In this document: one piece after another, positions 25,253-34,760 of the stretch
Numbering within the stretch: position 1 is the stretch's first letter
Layout of the letters: each line of letters starts with the position of its first letter
Assembly (NCBI RefSeq): GCF_021443865.1
Contig: NZ_JABUTB010000006.1
Span: 1 to 42,978 of the forward strand
Direction of reading: 5' to 3'
Length of the DNA stretch: 42,978 bases
DNA from: Clostridium sp.
Lineage (GTDB): Bacteria; Bacillota; Clostridia; Clostridiales; Clostridiaceae
Position numbers and translations under genes: made by a program
The notes under the pieces: model-generated
What the model saw: only the letters and a program-made list of their open reading frames with translations
What the model was told of the DNA's origin: nothing
The model's database searches: none

Positions 25253-26161
25253 ATGATTTATAATAACACATTAGAATTAATTGGTAATACACCTATAGTT
25301 AAGCTTAATAATTTAGTTTCAAAAAATAGTGCGGAAGTTTATGTGAAATTGGAAAAATATAATCTAGGGGGAAGCGTTAAGGATAGAGCTGCCTTAGGTA
25401 TGATTGAAAAAGCTGAAAAAGAAGGTCTTTTAAAAGAGGGATCTATTATAGTTGAACCTACTAGTGGAAATACTGGAATAGCTTTAGCAATGATAGGAAG
25501 ACTTAAAGGATATAAAGTTGTAATTGTTATGCCAGATAGCATGTCTAAAGAAAGAAGAGATTTAATTAAGGCTTATGGAGCAGAGCTTATATTAACAGAA
25601 GGTTCTTTAGGAATGAATGGAGCTATAGAAAAAGCTACTGAGCTTTCTAAGAAAGATAATTATTTTATGCCACAGCAATTTGAAAATTTAGCTAATAGAG
25701 AAAAGCATTATTATACTACTGCTGAAGAAATTTATAATGATATAAATGATTTAGATGTTTTTATAGCTGGAGTTGGTACTGGAGGTACTATAACAGGAGT
25801 AGGTGAAAAATTAAAAGAAAAAATAAATAATATAAAAATAGTTGCAGTTGAACCTAAGAAGTCACCAGTATTAAGTGGTGGAAGAGCAGGTGCTCATAAG
25901 ATTCAAGGATTAGGTTCTGGCTTTATACCTGAAATATATAACCCAGAAATTATTGATGAAGTAGTAAATGTTTCTGATGAAGATGCCTACAGGGTAACAA
26001 AATTAATAGCTGAAAAAGAAGGGATATTACTTGGAATATCATCAGGAGCAGCTGTTCATGTAGCTTTAGAAATGGCTAAGAAATTAGGAAAAGGCAAAAA
26101 AGTTTTAGCAATAGCACCAGATGGAGGGGAAAAGTACATATCTCTTGGTATTTATGATTAG
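25253..26161 (+). CDS. cysK: Cysteine synthase (O-acetylserine sulfhydrylase)
   Basis: A 302-residue PLP enzyme that makes cysteine from O-acetylserine and sulfide. The PLP lysine is K43 in 'NLGGSVKDRAAL'. The substrate loop 'EPTSGNTGIALA' is at about residues 68-79, the phosphate-binding loop is 'AGVGTGGTITGVG', and 'GISSGAAVH' near the C-terminus holds the ring-nitrogen serine. Full length for the family. The start follows GGAGG. Transcription passes through the Cys T-box, so the gene should be expressed when charged tRNA-Cys is low. cysE follows about 100 nt downstream, giving the complete serine-to-cysteine pathway. Confidence 0.94.
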   Translation: MIYNNTLELIGNTPIVKLNNLVSKNSAEVYVKLEKYNLGGSVKDRAALGMIEKAEKEGLLKEGSIIVEPTSGNTGIALAMIGRLKGYKVVIVMPDSMSKERRDLIKAYGAELILTEGSLGMNGAIEKATELSKKDNYFMPQQFENLANREKHYYTTAEEIYNDINDLDVFIAGVGTGGTITGVGEKLKEKINNIKIVAVEPKKSPVLSGGRAGAHKIQGLGSGFIPEIYNPEIIDEVVNVSDEDAYRVTKLIAEKEGILLGISSGAAVHVALEMAKKLGKGKKVLAIAPDGGEKYISLGIYD

Positions 26162-26267
26162 ATTAAGGTATTAATTGTACATGTAACTAATGTTTACATT
26201 GGTTCATAAGATTAAGTCTAATTTATAAAATCAAAGATTTTGGATTTCACTTATAGGAGGAATAGCT

Positions 26268-26852
26268 GTGTTTAAGAATTTAAAATATGATATAAATAAT
26301 ATATTAGAAAATGATCCAGCAGCAAGAAGTAAAATAGAAGTATTTTTATTATATCCTTGTATCCATGCATTAATAGCTTATAGAATATCACATTTTTTAT
26401 ATAATCATAATAGATTTTTTTGTGCTAGATTAGTTTCACAAATAGCTAGATTTATTACAGGTATAGAAATTCATCCAGGAGCAAAAATAGGAAAAGGGCT
26501 TTTTATAGACCATGGAATGGGAGTAGTAATTGGAGAAACTAGTGAAATAGGAGATAATGTTACTATATACCATGGAGTTACCTTAGGTGGTACTGGAAAA
26601 GAAAAGGGCAAGAGACACCCTACAGTAGAAGATAATGTTATTATTGGAGCAGGTGCAAAGGTTCTTGGACCTATAGTACTAAAAAAAGGAAGTAGAGTTG
26701 GAGCTAATACTGTGGTATTAAAGGATGTACCAAATAATGCAACAGTTGTTGGATGTGCAGGAAGAAATATAATTAGAAATGTTAATGATATAATTGAAAT
26801 AGTAGATGAAGATGGTAATAAGAAAACTATATATAATCATATGATTATTTAG
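26268..26852 (+). CDS. cysE: Serine O-acetyltransferase
   Basis: A 194-residue serine acetyltransferase that forms O-acetylserine from serine and acetyl-CoA. It has the short N-terminal helical part usual in Gram-positives and a left-handed beta-helix: '[33 protein letters not shown]' in stretches of hexapeptide repeats, with '[11 protein letters not shown]' and '[20 protein letters not shown]'. The catalytic Asp-His lie in 'FIDHG' and 'YHG'. The last residue is Ile ('NHMII'), the feature that in known cysteine synthase complexes inserts into the CysK active site, so a CysK-CysE complex is plausible. GTG start after AGGAGG. Expected to be controlled by the T-box upstream of cysK. Confidence 0.93.
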   Translation: MFKNLKYDINNILENDPAARSKIEVFLLYPCIHALIAYRISHFLYNHNRFFCARLVSQIARFITGIEIHPGAKIGKGLFIDHGMGVVIGETSEIGDNVTIYHGVTLGGTGKEKGKRHPTVEDNVIIGAGAKVLGPIVLKKGSRVGANTVVLKDVPNNATVVGCAGRNIIRNVNDIIEIVDEDGNKKTIYNHMII

Positions 26853-26874
26853 AGGGCAATATTAGAGGGAGAAT

Positions 26875-27861
26875 ATGAAGAAAGAGGATATTATAGATTT
26901 TTGTAATTCCATAGGGTTAGATACTCTAGGATTTATAAAATGTAGAAGGTTTGAAGAACTTGAAGCTTTTTTTTATGATAGAAAAGAAAAAGGTCTTGAA
27001 AATGAGTTTGAAGAAAAGGATATATCAAAGAGAATAAATCCTTTTATTTATATGGAAGAGGGAAAGACTATTATATCAATAGCTTTCCCTTATCTTCATA
27101 ATGTGAAATATTATGAAAATGGTTTTTCAGTATATACTAGAGGAACTGATTATCATAGGGTAGTAAAGTTTTATTTAAATCAAATATGTGAATTTATTGA
27201 AAGTGCTGGTGGAAAAGCTTTATCCTTTGTAGATAGTAATGTCTTACCTGAAAGATATATAGCTTATTTAGCTGGAGTAGGCTTTGTTGGTAAGAATAAC
27301 TTAATAATTACTAAGAAGTATGGTTCCTATGTATTTTTAGGTGAAATTATAACAGATTTAGAAATAGAAACTACAGAGAGAGATTACAAGGAAATACAGG
27401 ATTTTAAAGAGTGTGGAAGCTGTGAACTTTGTTATAAGAGTTGTCCTAGCAAAGCTATTAATCCTTATAAAAAGAATAGTAATATTTGTGTATCTTATTT
27501 TACTCAAAAGAAGGATTTAGAAGATAGACATATAAAATTATTAAAGGGAAGAGTATTTGGCTGTGATAGTTGTCAAAATTGTTGCCCATATAATGAAAAG
27601 GCTGAATTCTCTAAAATTGAAGAGTTTTATCCTTTTGATTTTATGAATAATAATAATGCTCTAGAATTAGTAAATGCAAGTACAAAGGAATTCAAAGAAA
27701 CATTTTTCAGAACTTCTTGTGGCTGGAGAGGTAAAAATGTATTAAAGAGGAATGCTTTGATAAGAATTAATAATGATAAGGGAGATATAAGTGAAGTAAA
27801 AACAGATTCTCCTTATTTGAAAGATTATGTTGATAGACTTTTAAACAGTAATAAAATATAA
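26875..27861 (+). CDS. queG: Epoxyqueuosine reductase
   Basis: A 328-residue QueG, which reduces epoxyqueuosine to queuosine in the wobble position of tRNAs for Asp, Asn, His and Tyr using cobalamin and two [4Fe-4S] clusters. Seen: 'FVDSNVLPERYIAYLAGVGFVGKNN' with the conserved Asp, the first cluster 'CGSCELCYKSCPSKAI', the intervening Cys in 'NICVSYFTQ', and the second cluster 'GCDSCQNCCPYN'. The C-terminal HEAT-like extension is short, as in Gram-positive versions. The start follows GAGGGAG and lies 22 nt after cysE, so it may be read from the cysK transcript too. Confidence 0.9.
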   Translation: MKKEDIIDFCNSIGLDTLGFIKCRRFEELEAFFYDRKEKGLENEFEEKDISKRINPFIYMEEGKTIISIAFPYLHNVKYYENGFSVYTRGTDYHRVVKFYLNQICEFIESAGGKALSFVDSNVLPERYIAYLAGVGFVGKNNLIITKKYGSYVFLGEIITDLEIETTERDYKEIQDFKECGSCELCYKSCPSKAINPYKKNSNICVSYFTQKKDLEDRHIKLLKGRVFGCDSCQNCCPYNEKAEFSKIEEFYPFDFMNNNNALELVNASTKEFKETFFRTSCGWRGKNVLKRNALIRINNDKGDISEVKTDSPYLKDYVDRLLNSNKI

Positions 27862-27896
27862 TTATACATATATAAATTAGGAAGTGAGGTAGAATA

Positions 27897-28601
27897 ATGT
27901 TATCACCAACATTAGTAAAGGTAATTAATGTATTACCAGAGTCATTAGTAATAAAGATAACTAAAGTCATTGTATATAGGTATTTTAAGAAGTATGCCAA
28001 CATGAAGGTAGAGGGGTATGAAAAAATAAAAGACATAGAAGGTCCTGTAATATTCATTGGCAATCACTTAAGTAATGCGGATGGGCTAGTTTTAGCTAAG
28101 GTTCTTAAAGAAAAATTTGATCCAACCTTTGTAGCAGGAATTAAATTATCTAATGACCCAATAACAAAACTTGGGACTATGCTAATTAAAAACGTAGGAA
28201 TTAAACCTAACTCTGCTGATAAGGAAGCTATAACTAAGATTGTTAAATTAGTTAGAGGTGGAGAAAATCTAATGATTTTTCCTGAAGGAACTAGAAGTAG
28301 AACTGGAGCAATGATAGAAGGGAAGAAGGGAATATTATTAATAGCAAGACTTACTAAGGCGAAAATAATTCCAATTGGGATAACAGGAACTGAGATTTTT
28401 CTTCCGATAAATAAAGATGGAGATATGGGCGGAGAAAAGTTTAATTATGCGGATATTAACATTAATTTTGGTGAACCTTTATCATTACCAGTTAAGGGAA
28501 AAGATGAAGAACGACACGCATATGATGATAGGTGTATGGAATACATAATGAAATCAATAGCATCCTTAATACCTGAGAAATACAGAGGAATATATAAGTA
28601 G
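27897..28601 (+). CDS. plsC: 1-acyl-sn-glycerol-3-phosphate acyltransferase
   Basis: A 234-residue membrane-associated acyltransferase that converts lysophosphatidic acid to phosphatidic acid. The catalytic NH-x4-D motif reads 'NHLSNAD' at about residues 59-65, and the phosphate-binding 'FPEGTRSRTG' lies at about 126-135. The N-terminus is amphipathic or hydrophobic ('LVKVINVLPESLVIKITKVIVY'). The last motif 'IPIGITGTE' is also typical. Start ATG follows GGAAGTGAGG. It lies 8 nt upstream of nth, so the two are co-transcribed. Confidence 0.9.
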   Translation: MLSPTLVKVINVLPESLVIKITKVIVYRYFKKYANMKVEGYEKIKDIEGPVIFIGNHLSNADGLVLAKVLKEKFDPTFVAGIKLSNDPITKLGTMLIKNVGIKPNSADKEAITKIVKLVRGGENLMIFPEGTRSRTGAMIEGKKGILLIARLTKAKIIPIGITGTEIFLPINKDGDMGGEKFNYADININFGEPLSLPVKGKDEERHAYDDRCMEYIMKSIASLIPEKYRGIYK

Positions 28602-28609
28602 GTGTTTTT

Positions 28610-29260
28610 ATGAAAAAAAGAACTAAAGCTATTTTGGATATACTAAAAGAAGATTATCCAGATGCGAAATGTGAACTGAATCATGATTCTCCATTTCAGC
28701 TTTTAGTGGCAACAATACTTTCAGCTCAAACCACTGATAAGAAGGTAAATGAAGTTACTGAAACACTATTTAGAGATTATCCAGATTTAGATGCATTTTT
28801 AACTCTTTCAGTAGAAGAACTTGAAGAGAGAATTAAGCAAATAGGATTATATAGAAGTAAAGCTAAAAACCTAATTATGATGTGTAATCAACTTAAGGAA
28901 AAGTTTAATGGAGAAGTTCCAAGAACTATGGAGGAAATTACTTCTTTAGCTGGTGCAGGAAGAAAAACTGCTAATGTAGTTTTATCAAATGCCTTTGGTG
29001 TTCCATCTATTGCAGTAGATACCCATGTTTTTAGAGTATCTAATAGGTTAGGACTTGCGGATTCTGATAATGTTTTAGAGGTTGAGAAACAGCTTCAGAA
29101 GGAACTTCCAAAAAGAGAATGGAGTTTAGCTCATCATTTATTGATTTTTCATGGAAGAAGATGCTGTATTGCTAGAAATCCTAAATGTGTAATGTGTGAT
29201 TTAACTAATCACTGTAAATATTATAAAGAAGTTAGGAAAAACGAAATTAAGAAGAAGTAG
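28610..29260 (+). CDS. nth: Endonuclease III
   Basis: A 216-residue DNA glycosylase/AP lyase that removes oxidised pyrimidines in base-excision repair. The helix-hairpin-helix 'LAGAGRKTANVVL' carries the catalytic Lys (about residue 120), and the catalytic Asp is in 'IAVDTHVFRVSNRLG' (about 138). The C-terminal [4Fe-4S] cluster 'CCIARNPKCVMCDLTNHC' has the C-x6-C-x2-C-x5-C spacing. Full length for the family. Start ATG follows 'TAGGTG', 8 nt after plsC. Followed by an intrinsic terminator. Confidence 0.93.
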   Translation: MKKRTKAILDILKEDYPDAKCELNHDSPFQLLVATILSAQTTDKKVNEVTETLFRDYPDLDAFLTLSVEELEERIKQIGLYRSKAKNLIMMCNQLKEKFNGEVPRTMEEITSLAGAGRKTANVVLSNAFGVPSIAVDTHVFRVSNRLGLADSDNVLEVEKQLQKELPKREWSLAHHLLIFHGRRCCIARNPKCVMCDLTNHCKYYKEVRKNEIKKK

Positions 29261-29290
29261 AATTCAGGCTAAGTTTAGCCTGAATTTTTT
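29261..29290 (+). terminator. Intrinsic terminator after nth
   Basis: AATTCAGGCTAA (29261-29272) pairs with TTAGCCTGAATT (29275-29286) around a very short loop, followed by TTTT. It begins directly after the nth stop codon. Confidence 0.88.
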
Positions 29291-29352
29291 ATTTATTTAA
29301 TAACTAATAATATATTTGTAAGTTTTTAAAACTTTTATCATATTTTATATAG

Positions 29353-29361
29353 TGCTATAAT
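29353..29361 (+). promoter_or_regulatory. Extended -10 promoter for ddl
   Basis: TGCTATAAT, an extended -10 (TGN + TATAAT), about 45 nt upstream of the ddl start. A weak -35 TTTTAT lies 17 nt further up. Confidence 0.5.
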
Positions 29362-29405
29362 TAAGATGAAGAATTTTTTAGCAAATTTGTATTGGAGGAC
29401 AGTAT

Positions 29406-30311
29406 ATGAAAGTTGGAATTTTAATGGGAGGAATATCTTCAGAAAGAGAAGTTTCATTAAATAGCGGAAAGTCTATGATGCAACATATCAATAAAGATAA
29501 GTATGAAGTTGTTCCTGTTGTTATAGATAAGAAAGAAGAATTACTAGAAAAAGTTAAAGGCTTAGATTTTGCATTACTTGCATTACATGGAAAGTTTGGA
29601 GAAGACGGAACAGTTCAAGCGGTACTTGATACTTTAGGAATTCCTTATTCAGGTTGTGATGCTTTAAGCAGCTCTCTTTGTATGGATAAAGATTTAACTA
29701 AGAGTGTATTAAAAGCTAAAGAAATTAGAACTGGAAAATGGTTAAATGTTTCTTCTGTAGATGAAATAGATTATGAAAAAATAGAAGAAATGGGTTATCC
29801 AGTATTTATAAAACCAACAAATGGCGGTTCAAGTGTTGCTACTTTTAAAATTACTAAAAAAGAAGATGTAGAAAATGCCGTTGTAGAAGGCTTAAAATGG
29901 GATAAAGAAGTTATGATAGAAGAATTCATTAAGGGTGACGAAATTACATGTCCTGTATTTGATAATGAATTATTCCCAGTACTTGCTATAAAGGCAAAAA
30001 CTGATTTTTATGATTATGAGCAAAAGTATTCTGCAAATGGAGCAGAACATTATGCTATAGATTTAGAACCTAAGATATACGAAGAAGTTAAGAAAATGGC
30101 TTTAGATACTTATAAAGCTTTAAAGTGTTCAGTTTACTCTAGAATTGATATGATAATAACAGAAGATGGAACACCTTACGTACTAGAAGTAAATACGCTT
30201 CCAGGTATGACAGCAACTAGCCTTTTTCCACAAAGTGCATCAGAAAAGGGAATAGGTTATCCAGAGTTTATAGATATGATAATTGAATATTCTTTAAAGA
30301 AAAATAAATAG
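29406..30311 (+). CDS. ddl: D-alanine--D-alanine ligase
   Basis: A 301-residue ATP-grasp ligase that joins two D-alanines for peptidoglycan synthesis. Family marks are 'MGGISSEREVSLNSG' at the N-terminus, 'ALHGKFGEDGTVQ', 'YSGCDALSSSLCMDK', the ATP-grasp 'VMIEEFIKGDEIT', and the metal-binding/active-site 'LEVNTLPGMTATSLFPQSA' near the C-terminus. Full length, with the start after TGGAGG. It is followed at 120 nt by hppA; I saw no terminator between them. Confidence 0.94.
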   Translation: MKVGILMGGISSEREVSLNSGKSMMQHINKDKYEVVPVVIDKKEELLEKVKGLDFALLALHGKFGEDGTVQAVLDTLGIPYSGCDALSSSLCMDKDLTKSVLKAKEIRTGKWLNVSSVDEIDYEKIEEMGYPVFIKPTNGGSSVATFKITKKEDVENAVVEGLKWDKEVMIEEFIKGDEITCPVFDNELFPVLAIKAKTDFYDYEQKYSANGAEHYAIDLEPKIYEEVKKMALDTYKALKCSVYSRIDMIITEDGTPYVLEVNTLPGMTATSLFPQSASEKGIGYPEFIDMIIEYSLKKNK

Positions 30312-30432
30312 ATTAATTAAGGGAACCTAAGATGAAAAATAGAGGAACTAAAGAGTAATTTATTAGAATTTTCGACATATATTTATAAAGTAAATTTATT
30401 AATTTTATTTTATATAGATGGGAGGAATTTTT

Positions 30433-32532
30433 ATGAATTTTATTTTTTTAGTTCTACTAGGATCAATTTTAGGTTTACTTTTTTGTGTTTACCAAGGAAA
30501 AATAGTTATGCAAGCAGATGAAGGTGAAGAAAAAGTAAAGAGTATTTCTGCTAAGATTAGGAAAGGTGCAAATGCATATTTAAAAAGACAATATAAGGGC
30601 GTTGCAATATTTTTTGTATTGATGTTTCTTGTATTTTTAGCTATGAGCTTTTTTAAATATGTTTCAATTTTTGTACCTTTTTCTTTTATTATTGGAGGAT
30701 TCTTATCAGGTCTTACTGGATTTATAGGAATGAAGGTGGCAACAAATGCCAATTCAAGAACTACTACAGCAGCTAAAAAGAGCTTAAATGGTGCATTAAA
30801 AATTTCTTTTAAAAGTGGTTCTATAATAGGTATAGTTGTTGTTTCTCTAGGACTACTATATATAGCAGCTGGATATGTATTTTTAGACTGGTATTATAGT
30901 GACTTAGTAGAAGCTGATAGATTACTACAAGTTACAAATAACATATTAACTTTTGGTATAGGAGCTTCATCAATGGCTTTATTTGCAAGAGTTGGTGGTG
31001 GTATTTTTACCAAGGCAGCAGATGTAGGAGCTGACCTAGTAGGAAAAGTAGAAGCTGGTATTCCAGAAGATGACCCTAGAAATCCAGCAGTTATTGCAGA
31101 TAATGTTGGTGATAATGTAGGGGATGTAGCTGGTATGGGGGCAGACCTTTATGAATCCTATGTAGGCTCATTAATATCATCTTGCGCTTTAGCAGTAGCA
31201 GCAGGGCTATCAAGAAATGGAGTAGCAGTTCCATTATTAGTTGCAACTTTAGGAGTAGTAGCTTCTATTTTCTCAAGTTTCTTTGTAAGTGCAAAGGAAG
31301 ATGCAAGTCAAAAGAATCTTCTAAGTGCATTAAGAAGAGGAACTTATATATCATCTATAATCGTTGCAGTAGGCTCTTTCTTTATTGTAAGATACCTTCT
31401 AGGTTCAGAAAATATAGGTGTTTACTTTAGTATTTTATCAGGACTTTTTGCAGGTATGTTAATAGGATTCTTTACAGAATACTATACTTCAGATAGTTAT
31501 AAGCCTACTAAAAATTTAGCTGATATGAGTAAAACAGGACCAGCAACTATAATAATTGGAGGCCTTTCTCTTGGAATGATGTCAACAGCGATTCCAGTTA
31601 TAATAGTAGCTATATCAGTACTTATAAGCTTTAATTTATCAGGTGGAATTAATGACTTTAATTTAGGCTTATACGGAATAGCAATTTCAGCAGTTGGTAT
31701 GCTATCTACTTTAGGAATTACTCTTGCAACAGATGCTTATGGTCCAATTGCAGATAATGCAGGTGGAATTGCAGAAATGTCTGAACAAGATCCAGAAGTT
31801 AGAAAGAGAACAGATGCTTTAGATTCCCTAGGAAATACAACTGCAGCAACAGGTAAGGGATTTGCTATAGGTTCAGCAGCGCTTACAGCTTTAGCATTTA
31901 TAGCTGCTTATAAAGATTCTATTGAGAATATGGTTAAAGATGGAACAGCAAATTTTGAATTTAATTTATCTATATTAAACCCACAAGTTCTTATAGGATT
32001 ATTTATAGGTGGAATGGTAACTTTCCTATTCTCAGCAAAAACAATGGATGCAGTAGGACGAGCTGCTTCAAAAATCGTTGTAGAAGTAAGAAGACAATTT
32101 AAAGAAATCCCAGGAATTATGGAAGGAAAGGGAGAACCAGATTACGAATCTTGTGTAGATATTTGTACGAGATCTGCTCAAAAAGAACTTATTACCATAG
32201 CAATAATAGCAATAGCAACTCCTGTAATTGTTGGATTAATTTTAGGACCAAATGGAGTAGCAGGATTACTTGCAGGCTCAACAGTAACTGGATTTGCAAT
32301 GGCAATTATGATGTCAAATTCAGGTGGAGCTTGGGATAATGCTAAAAAATACATTGAATCAGGAGTTCTTGGAGGAAAAGGTTCAGACTGCCATAAAGCA
32401 GCAGTAGTTGGTGATACAGTAGGTGACCCATTTAAAGACACAACTGGACCATCAATAAATATATTAATAAAATTAATGTCCATGGTTTCAATAGTATTTG
32501 GAGCACTAATACTTGCTTTTGGAGCATTATAA
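30433..32532 (+). CDS. hppA: Membrane-bound pyrophosphatase, K+-dependent type
   Basis: A 699-residue ion-pumping pyrophosphatase with about 16 membrane helices that uses PPi hydrolysis to export H+ or Na+. The PPi-binding motif '[20 protein letters not shown]' leads into '[12 protein letters not shown]'. A second acidic set, '[16 protein letters not shown]', and a third, '[16 protein letters not shown]', are present. '[15 protein letters not shown]' has Ala where K+-independent enzymes have Lys, so this is the K+-dependent class. Whether it pumps Na+ or H+ cannot be settled by eye. I use ATG 30433 with GGGAGG 7 nt upstream, since the ATG at 30418 would place the ribosome site inside the protein. 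A terminator follows at 32552. Confidence 0.93.
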   Translation: MNFIFLVLLGSILGLLFCVYQGKIVMQADEGEEKVKSISAKIRKGANAYLKRQYKGVAIFFVLMFLVFLAMSFFKYVSIFVPFSFIIGGFLSGLTGFIGMKVATNANSRTTTAAKKSLNGALKISFKSGSIIGIVVVSLGLLYIAAGYVFLDWYYSDLVEADRLLQVTNNILTFGIGASSMALFARVGGGIFTKAADVGADLVGKVEAGIPEDDPRNPAVIADNVGDNVGDVAGMGADLYESYVGSLISSCALAVAAGLSRNGVAVPLLVATLGVVASIFSSFFVSAKEDASQKNLLSALRRGTYISSIIVAVGSFFIVRYLLGSENIGVYFSILSGLFAGMLIGFFTEYYTSDSYKPTKNLADMSKTGPATIIIGGLSLGMMSTAIPVIIVAISVLISFNLSGGINDFNLGLYGIAISAVGMLSTLGITLATDAYGPIADNAGGIAEMSEQDPEVRKRTDALDSLGNTTAATGKGFAIGSAALTALAFIAAYKDSIENMVKDGTANFEFNLSILNPQVLIGLFIGGMVTFLFSAKTMDAVGRAASKIVVEVRRQFKEIPGIMEGKGEPDYESCVDICTRSAQKELITIAIIAIATPVIVGLILGPNGVAGLLAGSTVTGFAMAIMMSNSGGAWDNAKKYIESGVLGGKGSDCHKAAVVGDTVGDPFKDTTGPSINILIKLMSMVSIVFGALILAFGAL

Positions 32533-32551
32533 TAGAGAAAATATAAGATAA

Positions 32552-32589
32552 AAATGCTGTGCTTATAAAGTATGGCATTTCTTTATATT
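32552..32589 (+). terminator. Intrinsic terminator after hppA
   Basis: AAATGCTGTGCTT (32552-32564) pairs with AAGTATGGCATTT (32568-32580) through a 13-bp stem with three G-U pairs, followed by CTTTATATT. The T-tract is interrupted, so efficiency may be moderate. Confidence 0.65.
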
Positions 32590-32725
32590 AAAAAAATGCT
32601 AGCAATAGGTTCAGATTATTTAACTAAATGCTGATAGTTAGATTTAAATTCTTGGAGTAAATTGTACTAGTATTATATTAAGACACTATTAGTGTGTGTT
32701 TTAAAATAATGTTGGTTAAAATACA

Positions 32726-33745
32726 TTAATAAGTAATTTCATATCTAGGAAAATCTTTAATTTTTATATAATTAGTTTTTAGATAGTTATCTTTAAATAA
32801 ATTAATTTGATTAATCAAATAGGTTTGATAATTATTTCTATAATCTAAAATATGCCAATTAAGATAGTTCTCTAAGTATTTTGTTGCAACTCCTCTAAAT
32901 CTTATTAACCATCTCTTTATATTAAGTGAAAAACTGTGGATAAATATGCTATTACGGGGAAGATGTTCATTAATAGTTATAAGCTCTTCTGGAGAGTCAG
33001 TAGTAATTTTATTACTAATTACTTGTTGGACTAAATTTAATATTGAAGTTTTAGATAAAGGGAGGCTTGATGAATTATGTTTTTTAGCATAAGCAGCAAA
33101 ATATCTATCATTATAAGCTGATATAATTGAGTGCTCAGATATATTGTGGGCAAAGTTTTTATTTATTGCTGGTAATGAGATAGTGTATCTACTTATAGGT
33201 TTTGAAATAATTGTATTATTGCTGTCCATTCCACAAGCTATAAATATATTATCCTTTCTATTATGTTTAGCAGATCTGTTGCCTTTAAAGTTTTCTTTCA
33301 TTATTATTTTGCTTACTTCAACATAATTTTCAAGACGTTTATTATTATTTTCTAACTGAGTAATTAAGATTTTATGTCTCCAAAAGAATGCAGTAGCCAA
33401 ATTTATTTTTAATATTGCAGCACACTCTCTAAGGGATTTGCCATTACTCATTAATATTACATATTTAAGCCAAAGATTTATTGGTTTCTTTGAATTATAG
33501 AATAAGGTATTAGTTTTTGAAGAAAAAGTTTTTTTGCACTTCTCATTTGTACATCTAAATCTTTGAATTCCTTTGTATTTTCCATACTTTATAAAGCTCT
33601 TACTATTACAATGTGGACAAGAGCCAACTTTTATATCTTTTAAAATATCAACTAATGTTAAATGGCTTTGATATTTAGTTACTATATTAAGTTCACTGCC
33701 ATTATAATTATGATTTGTGATATCTATATTCCAGAAAATTTGCAT
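32726..33745 (-). CDS. IS1595-type transposase derivative, catalytic residues lost
   Basis: A 339-residue uninterrupted ORF with the domain order of IS1595-family transposases. A zinc ribbon (two Cys pairs, 'CPHC' and 'CTNEKC', about residues 43-70) is followed by the helix-turn-helix 'SLRECAAILKINLATAFFWRHKIL'. A degenerate RNase-H region and 'RWLIRFRGVATKYLENYLNWH' close the protein. Against family sequences I recall, the first catalytic DE reads 'SK' (in 'YVEVSKIIMKENFKGN'), the second Asp is Tyr (in 'IISAYNDRYFAAYAK'), and the residue before the terminal 'RFRGVATKYL' block is also changed. The DNA-binding half is intact. I see no terminal inverted repeats or target duplication. Start follows AAAGGGG. 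Probably a domesticated DNA-binding protein or a fossil without frameshift. Confidence 0.72.
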   Translation of the reverse strand: MQIFWNIDITNHNYNGSELNIVTKYQSHLTLVDILKDIKVGSCPHCNSKSFIKYGKYKGIQRFRCTNEKCKKTFSSKTNTLFYNSKKPINLWLKYVILMSNGKSLRECAAILKINLATAFFWRHKILITQLENNNKRLENYVEVSKIIMKENFKGNRSAKHNRKDNIFIACGMDSNNTIISKPISRYTISLPAINKNFAHNISEHSIISAYNDRYFAAYAKKHNSSSLPLSKTSILNLVQQVISNKITTDSPEELITINEHLPRNSIFIHSFSLNIKRWLIRFRGVATKYLENYLNWHILDYRNNYQTYLINQINLFKDNYLKTNYIKIKDFPRYEITY

Positions 33746-34046
33746 AACAATCCCCTTTATAAAAATGTATTATCTAATGTTTGAATTGTTGACATAAATG
33801 ACAAATAATAAACCAGAATATTTATAACTAACAACAACTTTTTAAAACACAGTATGAGCCTCTTGTAGTATTACTATAAGAGCCTTAAATTAGTTGTGAA
33901 ATTCTAATGAAATAACATAAATTTCAACTGTATTAAGCTTTTCTTAAGAATTTTTTATGCTTATTATTAAGATATATATTTTAAAATGTAAATATAAGTT
34001 TAGAGTGTGGTAAACTTATATTTAGAACAGAAGGGGAGTTGATATT
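33746..34046. other. Divergent intergenic region between transposase derivative and two-component system
   Basis: Three hundred AT-rich bases with no ORF. On the minus-strand side is the ribosome site of the transposase-like gene. In the middle a hairpin (about 33857-33880, CTCTTGTAGT / ACTATAAGAG with one G-U pair) has no T-tract. On the plus side a 14-bp inverted repeat (33989-34024) sits just before the response-regulator gene. Confidence 0.5.
33989..34024 (+). promoter_or_regulatory. 14-bp perfect inverted repeat before the response regulator gene
   Basis: TAAATATAAGTTTA (33989-34002) and TAAACTTATATTTA (34011-34024) are exact reverse complements with an 8-nt spacer GAGTGTGG. It lies 8 nt upstream of the AAGGGGAG ribosome site, where a response-regulator dimer could bind for autoregulation, or where the mRNA could form a hairpin next to the ribosome site. 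Confidence 0.6.
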
Positions 34047-34760
34047 ATGAGTAAAGAACGAATACTAATAGTTGATGATGAGAAAGAAATAAGAGATTTA
34101 ATTGATATATATTTAAAAGGTGAGGATTATGAAACTTTAAAGGCTGAAAATGGAGAAGAAGCATTAAAGATTTTAGAAAATAATAATGTTGATTTAATAA
34201 TATTAGATATAATGATGCCTAAAGTTAATGGAATAGAAGCATGTTTTAAAATTAGGAAGCAAAGAGAAATGCCAATAATTATGCTTTCAGCTAAGTCAGA
34301 AGATATGGATAAGATTTTAGGACTAAATACTGGAGCAGATGATTATTTAACAAAGCCTTTTAACCCATTAGAATTAGTAGCTAGAGTAAAATCTCAGCTT
34401 AGAAGATATAGAAAATTTAATAAGACAGCAGCTGAAGCAGAAAGCCGAAAGCAGGAAGATAATATACTAGAAATAGATGAATTAACTGTTAACTTAGAAA
34501 CTCATGAAGTATTTAAAGATGGAGAAGAAATAAAATTAACTCCAACTGAGTTTGATATATTAGTTTTACTTGGAGAAAACAGGGGGAAGGTATTTAGTAT
34601 AGAAAATATATATAATAGTGTTTGGAAACAAGATTTTATGCAGTCTGACAACACAGTTATGGTACATATAAGAAAAGTTAGAGAAAAAATAGAAGAGGAT
34701 CCTAGAAAACCTAAATATATCAAGACTGTGTGGGGGGTAGGATATAAAATTGATAGGTAA
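34047..34760 (+). CDS. OmpR/VanR-type response regulator
   Basis: A 237-residue response regulator. The receiver domain has acidic pocket 'DDE' near residues 10-12, the phosphoacceptor D54 in 'IILDIMMPKVNG', and the 'TKPF' lysine at about 105. A linker of about 20 residues leads to a winged-helix domain with 'LTPTEFDILVLLGENRGKVFS' and 'IRKVREKIEEDPRKPKYIKTVWGVGYKI'. This is the OmpR/PhoB class, closest in style to VanR. Strong AAGGGGAG site. The sensor kinase gene overlaps it by 11 nt. Target genes unknown, but the next genes are a muramidase and a VanW-type protein, so cell-envelope stress is a reasonable guess. Confidence 0.92.
   Translation: MSKERILIVDDEKEIRDLIDIYLKGEDYETLKAENGEEALKILENNNVDLIILDIMMPKVNGIEACFKIRKQREMPIIMLSAKSEDMDKILGLNTGADDYLTKPFNPLELVARVKSQLRRYRKFNKTAAEAESRKQEDNILEIDELTVNLETHEVFKDGEEIKLTPTEFDILVLLGENRGKVFSIENIYNSVWKQDFMQSDNTVMVHIRKVREKIEEDPRKPKYIKTVWGVGYKIDR

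Noticed and set aside
33857..33880. Hairpin between transposase derivative and two-component genes as a terminator
   Set aside because: No T-tract on either side and it lies between divergent genes, where no terminator is needed.
32600..34046. An active insertion sequence
   Set aside because: No terminal inverted repeats or flanking target duplication found by eye, and catalytic positions appear lost.
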